Assembly: GCA_009193035.1 (NCBI GenBank)
Contig: SWDT01000003.1
Coordinates: 186,001-250,000 of the forward strand
Origin: Halicephalobus mephisto
Taxonomy: Eukaryota > Nematoda > Chromadorea > Rhabditida > Panagrolaimidae
Direction: 5' to 3'
Length of the DNA: 64,000 nt
Positions 55,987 through 61,300 of this stretch are shown piece after piece. Numbering within the stretch: the first letter of the stretch is position 1; the number at the start of each line of letters is the position of its first letter. The notes beneath the pieces were generated by a model. The model did not search any database. It worked only from the letters and a program-made list of their open reading frames with translations, and was not told the origin of the DNA. The position numbers and the translations under genes were made by a program.

Positions 55987-57535
55987 ATGTTTAATTTCAG
56001 TCGTTTTTTTTGGATTACTGTATTTATTGCCGCAACATCGTCGGTCATCGGTGGTCCTATGTCGTCTTCGTGGAGTTCTGAAGAAAATACAGTACCTCAA
56101 GGACTTTTCAAAATTAACGGATTTTGGGATTTTTCTTCGATTTTGGAAGAAATTTTTGATTTTTTGGAAATATTAAATTTGGAAGAACTTCGGTCTTTGA
56201 TTCAGATTCTGTTCGACAAAGATTTAACCAAAGGAGAAATTCAAGAAGAACTTCAAGAATGGGCAAATAACCAAACTGAAGAAATCCAGGAAGCTTTCAA
56301 TAATCTCACTCTGATCATCGACGAGACCAAAAATGACATCATTGACGAATTAGACGAAAAAGCCGCTAATTTGTCTTATTTTGCGAGAGAAATTTACGAA
56401 CAATACAAAGTAATTTTTTTTTAAATTTTTATATTCATCAATCTGAATGGCTCGCGTAACGATGACATAGGTAGATATCATAGAAAAATTTATCTAACAC
56501 TTAAACGACGGTCCTGTTGTTCGAAAAATCACCTTTGAAAAAAGTTAATTTTTTTTATCTTTTTAGGGACACTATTGCCATGTCATGTTATTCTAAAAAA
56601 AGTGATTTTTGACATTGATTTATTAAATGATTTTTTGCATAATTTTCATGCAAATTTTGACCCGAGGGATCAAACTTGCAAGACACCGACGTTGTATCCC
56701 ATTGTCGTCTAGATGTTAACGGATATCTTAGGCACAATACAAAATCTGTATCAGACTCGACATACACAATAAATATAGTTCCCGTCAAAAGGAACTGTAT
56801 GTTTCCATGTCGATGCTGAGGGGTCCATTCGGGATAAAGCACTTCTTGTCGGTTCTAAGAGAATCCGTTCGGGACTAAACGTTCCTTGTCAGTTCTAAGA
56901 GAATCCGTTCGGGACCTAACACTTCTTGTCGGTTCTAAGAGAATCCGTTCGGGACCAAACGTTCCTTGTCAGTTCCAAAAAAATCCGTTCAGGACCAAGT
57001 ACTTTTTTTCAGTACTAAGAGAATCCGTTCGGGACCAAACGTTCCTTGTCAGTTCCAAAAAAATCCGTTCAGGACCAAGCGCTTCTTATCAGTTCTAGGG
57101 GAATCCGTTCAGGACCAAGTACTTTTTTTCAGTACTAAGGGAATCCGTTCGGGACCAAGTGCTTATTGTCGGTTGAACTTTCCACTAAAAATGGAATGAT
57201 TAATCCAACGAAAATTTAAAACTCCGTAAAAAACTTTGAATTTTAAAATTTAGTTACTGTAATTTTAGGATATCTTTGAAAACGAAAATTTGACTTTTGC
57301 CGAAGAATGCCGAGCCATCAACGAACTCACCAAAAGCATCAGAAATCCAATCATCCGGCGTGAATTGAAGAAACTTTTCGGAAAACTTCCCAGATGTCAC
57401 TACAGTATTCTGCCCAAATGGCTTATCCGTCAAGGACCCGTCATTCCAAAGAATTCGAAATCCCATGAATCCAGCGATCATTCTGAAGACAGTAATTCTG
57501 ATTCCAAATCTGCTTCTGACAATTTCATCGATTAA
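55987..57535 (+). CDS. Secreted helical acidic protein (possibly DUF148/SXP-RAL2-like), two exons
   Basis: Exon 1, 55987-56409 (141 codons, donor AAA|GTAATT); exon 2, 57269-57535 (acceptor AATTTTAG, stop TAA). Phase 0; 229 residues. Signal peptide MFNFSRFFWITVFIAATSSV, cleavage probably after VIG (about 22). The mature protein is helical and acidic, with two similar segments: LFDKDLTKGEIQEELQEWAN and YKDIFENENLTFAEECRAIN. Both follow the pattern (I/L)F-(N/D)-(N/D)LT-E of DUF148/SXP-RAL2 nematode secreted proteins. The C-terminus is a Ser/Asp/Glu tail (SSDHSEDSNSDSKSASDN). Family membership is my inference. The TTTAATTTCAG overlapping codons 2-5 looks like an acceptor, but using it would remove the ATG and signal peptide. 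Confidence 0.75.
56491..56720. mobile_element. TTAA-flanked MITE, copy 2 (in intron)
   Basis: Nearly identical to copy 1 inside; left flank CTAA then CACTTAAACGACGG, right end GTCGTCTAGATG then TTAA. It occupies much of the first half of the intron of the secreted-protein gene. Confidence 0.8.
56805..57175. repeat. Tandem array, 40-bp unit, about nine copies
   Basis: Unit: AGTTCTAAGAGAATCCGTTC, GGGACCAAACGTTCCTTGTC. Alternating variants (TTCCAAAAAAATCCGTTC, AAGTACTTTTTTTCAGTAC) make an 80-bp higher-order period. It lies entirely in the intron. Confidence 0.85.
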
Positions 57536-57539
57536 AACG

Positions 57540-57900
57540 ATAAAAATTACTTTTTTTATTTTATTTTAAATTATACAAAATTTGAAATTAATTTATTTTA
57601 TTTTTAATTTTAAATTTTAAATTATATAAAATTTGAAATTAATTTTTTTATTTCATTTTTAATTATATAAAATTCGAAATTATTTTTTTAAATTTTATTT
57701 TTAATTTTAAATTATATAAAATTTGAAATTAATTTATTTTATTTTATTTTTAATTATATAAAATTCGAAATTATTTTTTTTTAATTTTATTTTAAATTTT
57801 AAATTATATAAAATTTGAAATTAATTTATTTTATTTTATTTTTAATTATACAAAATTCGAAATCATTTTTTTTAATTTTAAAAATTCATAAAAATCTTAA
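57540..57900. repeat. TTTTAAATTATATAAAATTT array
   Basis: Units of about 55-65 bp with ATTATATAAAATTTGAAATT, between the two secreted-protein genes. Confidence 0.7.
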
Positions 57901-58062
57901 AATTTTTAATTGAGAAAATTTCAGAAAAAATTCATTTTTGATCTTTTACAAAAGTATGACGTTTTTCGATGATCATAAACTTCAGCAGAAATTCATTTTT
58001 CGATTTTTTTGATTTTTTTATTTGAATTTTTGGATTTTTAAGAAGGTTAAATCAGCGTTCCC

Positions 58063-58147
58063 AGATAAAGGATAAGCAGCTTAGATTCGATTTTTAACTT
58101 TTACGTCCTTGGGTTGAAGACAGATAAACGGAAAAAATCATATAAAA
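58063..58147 (+). promoter_or_regulatory. GATA sites and TATA box of the lectin gene
   Basis: AGATAA at 58063, GATAAG at 58071, AGATAA at 58122 and TATAAAA at 58141. In nematodes GATAA-type sites near a TATA box usually mean intestinal expression driven by ELT-family factors; that role is inferred here. Confidence 0.55.
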
Positions 58148-58198
58148 CGACGGCCGGTGACGCGTTTCACCTGATTATTCGGTTCTGCCCGAAGGAAA

Positions 58199-58338
58199 AT
58201 GATAATTGATTTTTTGATTTTATTTTTCATCGGAAATTGTTTCGGAACTTTGACCAAATCCGCGGATTTGTCTTGTGATCACGGATGGTCCTGGGCCCCC
58301 TTCAGACAGCAGTGTGTCCGGGTCCAGGACACCCAATT
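58199..58338 (+). CDS. CTLD-FReD exon 1: signal peptide, first lectin cysteines
   Basis: ATG at 58199, 58 bp after a TATA box. Encodes MIIDFLILFFIGNCFG and then TLTKSADLSCDHGWSWAP and FRQQCVRVQDTQ; donor CAATT|GTGAGT in phase 2. Confidence 0.85.
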
Positions 58339-61300
58339 GTGAGTTTTATTTTTATAAAAATTGTTGAATCGTATCTTGGGGAGCTCCGGATCTGCATGTA
58401 GACAAAATTATATAAAATAACTTTATAGAGCCAAAAAGACACGAGATAAATCACAACTTTACAAAAATTATTGCGAAATAGTATATTTTCGTTGGTCCTC
58501 AGGGTATTTCCCTTCGGGACCATAACTATGTAACTTCTATTTAAATAAATTGTGCGCAATTCAATAAAAATCAATAAAGTTGTTTAAAAATGAAATTTCA
58601 AAAATTCATAAAATTCAACAAAAATCAATAAAGTTGTTTAAAAATAAAATTTCAAAAATTCATAAAATTCAACAAAAATCAATAAAGTTGTTTAAAAATG
58701 AAATTTCAAAAATTCATAAAATCCAACAAAAATCAATAAAGTTGTTTAAAAATAAAATTTCAAAAATTCATAAAATTCAACAAAAATTTACCCAAAATTT
58801 TAAAAAATCTAAAAACTAAAAATTTTTAATCAAAATTAATTTATAAAAAATTTTTATTTTTGATTTTTTTTTAAATAAAATTTTAAAAAATTTTTCAAAA
58901 TTAAAAATTCAAATTATTTCGTTAAAAAATTTTTATTTTCGATTTTTTTTAAATAAAATTTTTGAAACTTTTTAGAATCCATTGAAAAATTAAAATTATT
59001 TTAAATTTTAAAATTTCGAAAATTTGCATTAGGATGATTTTGTAAAAAAATTATTTTTTTATATTATTATTGGAATTTTCAGGACAGAAGCTGCTGCGGA
59101 ACTAGATTGTCAAGCATACGGTGGACATCTGATTTCGATCACAAGTGCATTCGAAGAAAATGAAATCATCAGTAAGTTCCTTCATTACCGTAAGACAATA
59201 ACTCGTTTATTCTCCATTACTGTAATCTAATATATTATTTTTCCTCCATTACCGTAATCCAATTATTTTTCCTCCACTACCGTAATCCAGAAACTTATTT
59301 TTCTTCTATTACCGTAATCCAATATCTCATTTTCCTCCACTACCGTAATCCAGCAACTTATTTCTCTTCTACTACTGTAATCCAATATTTCATTTTCCTC
59401 CATTACAGTAATCCAGCAACTTATTTTTCCTCTATTACCGTAATCCAATATTTCATTTCTCCTTCATTACCGTAATCCAATATCTCATTTCTCCTCCACT
59501 ACCGTAATCCAATATATTATTTTTCCTCTACTACCGTAATCCAGCAACTTATTTTTCCTCCATTACCTTAATCCATTATTTCGTTGTATTAAAGTTGGCA
59601 ATCAAAATTGAAAATTGACATTTGAACTTTTCGGAGTAAACCTACATTCATAAATTTTCGTTTTCAAAAATGTTATTTAAATCGATAAAACTTTATTCAA
59701 ATTTTTCGAACCAAAATATGATTTGCAAAGTATATTCGAATTTAAAAATTTAAATCTCGATTTTGAATTTTGATGTCAAACTTTGAAGTCGAATTTTGAT
59801 TTTGATAGTCAACTTTGAAGTTGAATTTTAATTTTGATAGTCAACTTTGAAATCGAACTTTCATTTTGATAAGCAATTCTGAAGTCGAACTTTCATTTTG
59901 ATAGTCAACTTTGAAATCGAACTTTGACTATTAGTTTTAACTTCCATCTTTGACCACCAACTTTGAGGTCAAACTCTGAAGTTAAACTTTGACTGTTAAC
60001 TATGATTATTAAGTTTGAAGTCGAACTTTCATTTTGATAGTCAACTTTGAAATCGAACTTTCATTTTGATAGGCAACTTTGAAGTTAAACTTTGACTATT
60101 AATTTTAATATTTAACTTCAATTTTAAATTTTGATGTCGAACTCTGACTGTTAACTTTGACCATCAGCTTTGAGGTCAAACTCTGATGTCGAACTTTGTT
60201 AATTTTGACTATTAATTTTTATATCGAACTTTGACTTTCGTCTTTGATGCCCAACTTTGAAGTCGAACTCTGACTGTTAATTTTAATTTTTAATTTTTAA
60301 TTTTTAATTTCAACTTTAAACTTTGAGATCTAACTTTGACTACCAATTTTGACCTTGAACTTTGATTTCCGTCTGTGATTATCGATTTTGACTTTGAATT
60401 TTGATCGTTAATTTCGAGAAAACAGAATACTGATCTCCTTTATTTTTCAGATATCACGAGAATTGTTGGAAGATGTGACTACTACTGGCTCGGTGCCAAG
60501 AAGTCAGGAAATAGTAATTACTTTTGGAGCGACGGAAGACCCTTCGGATATTCCAATTTCGGACCTGGAGTGGATTCTGATCCTACTTACGATTGTGTCG
60601 ACATCCACATAACTTCGACTAATTGGGTAAATTTTTTCTAAATAAAGATACTGTAGATCGTTCTAAGCCGGGGGCGCAAAATACCACGGATCGGAATTCA
60701 GGTTCGAATTCTGGCCGGTCTAAATCCAAGGTCATAAAGCCACCCCATCCCCTCAGGGGATCTTGTAGCGAAATGGGGACAGTCAATGTGGAAGATTAAA
60801 AGCGAGTCCAAGTGCTGCTGACCCCAGCGGACCTGTAAAAACCATAGTTGACCCTAGGGGTCAAGGTGGCAAACCCGTCTTTGCCACACCCAACAGTGTG
60901 CCGGGACTTCCAGATACTTGCGGATTTGGAAAGTTCCGTCGAGCTCGATTACTGAGAGCATCTTTTATCTTTTTTTACTGAAAGTTATTGTGTTTACAAA
61001 AGACGGAATTGAACCAACAGTAGGTTGAATAAGATCTTAAATTCCAGTCCATCGATGTTTGCAAAGCATAACCAAAATGTTAAAATGAGCCTTTGAGAAT
61101 CATCACCTAAGAATCGATTTGAATCTACACACAAAAAAAACAATTTTTGATCCGGTAACAAATGCAAATCGTCATTATTATGTTTTATTTTTCGTCACAA
61201 ATTTTAAATATTTATAAAAATGTGCCGATTATTACATTTCGCAATTGTTACAAAACCAAAGTTACGTTTTTTTGTGTGATCTTAATACAACTAAACATTG

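Noticed and set aside
56886..57199. Overlapping 70- and 77-codon frames (FRTKRFLSVLGESVQDQ)
   Set aside because: 40-bp tandem array in the intron of the secreted-protein gene.
58566..58795. CRISPR-like array (regular 54-bp repeats)
   Set aside because: Head-to-tail repeats without unique spacers, in eukaryotic DNA; the same applies to the 40-bp array at 56.8 kb and the 33-bp array at 59.2 kb.
58580..58819. 79-codon frame with an 18-residue repeat
   Set aside because: 54-bp intronic tandem array; no acceptor or donor, and it lies between lectin exons 1 and 2.
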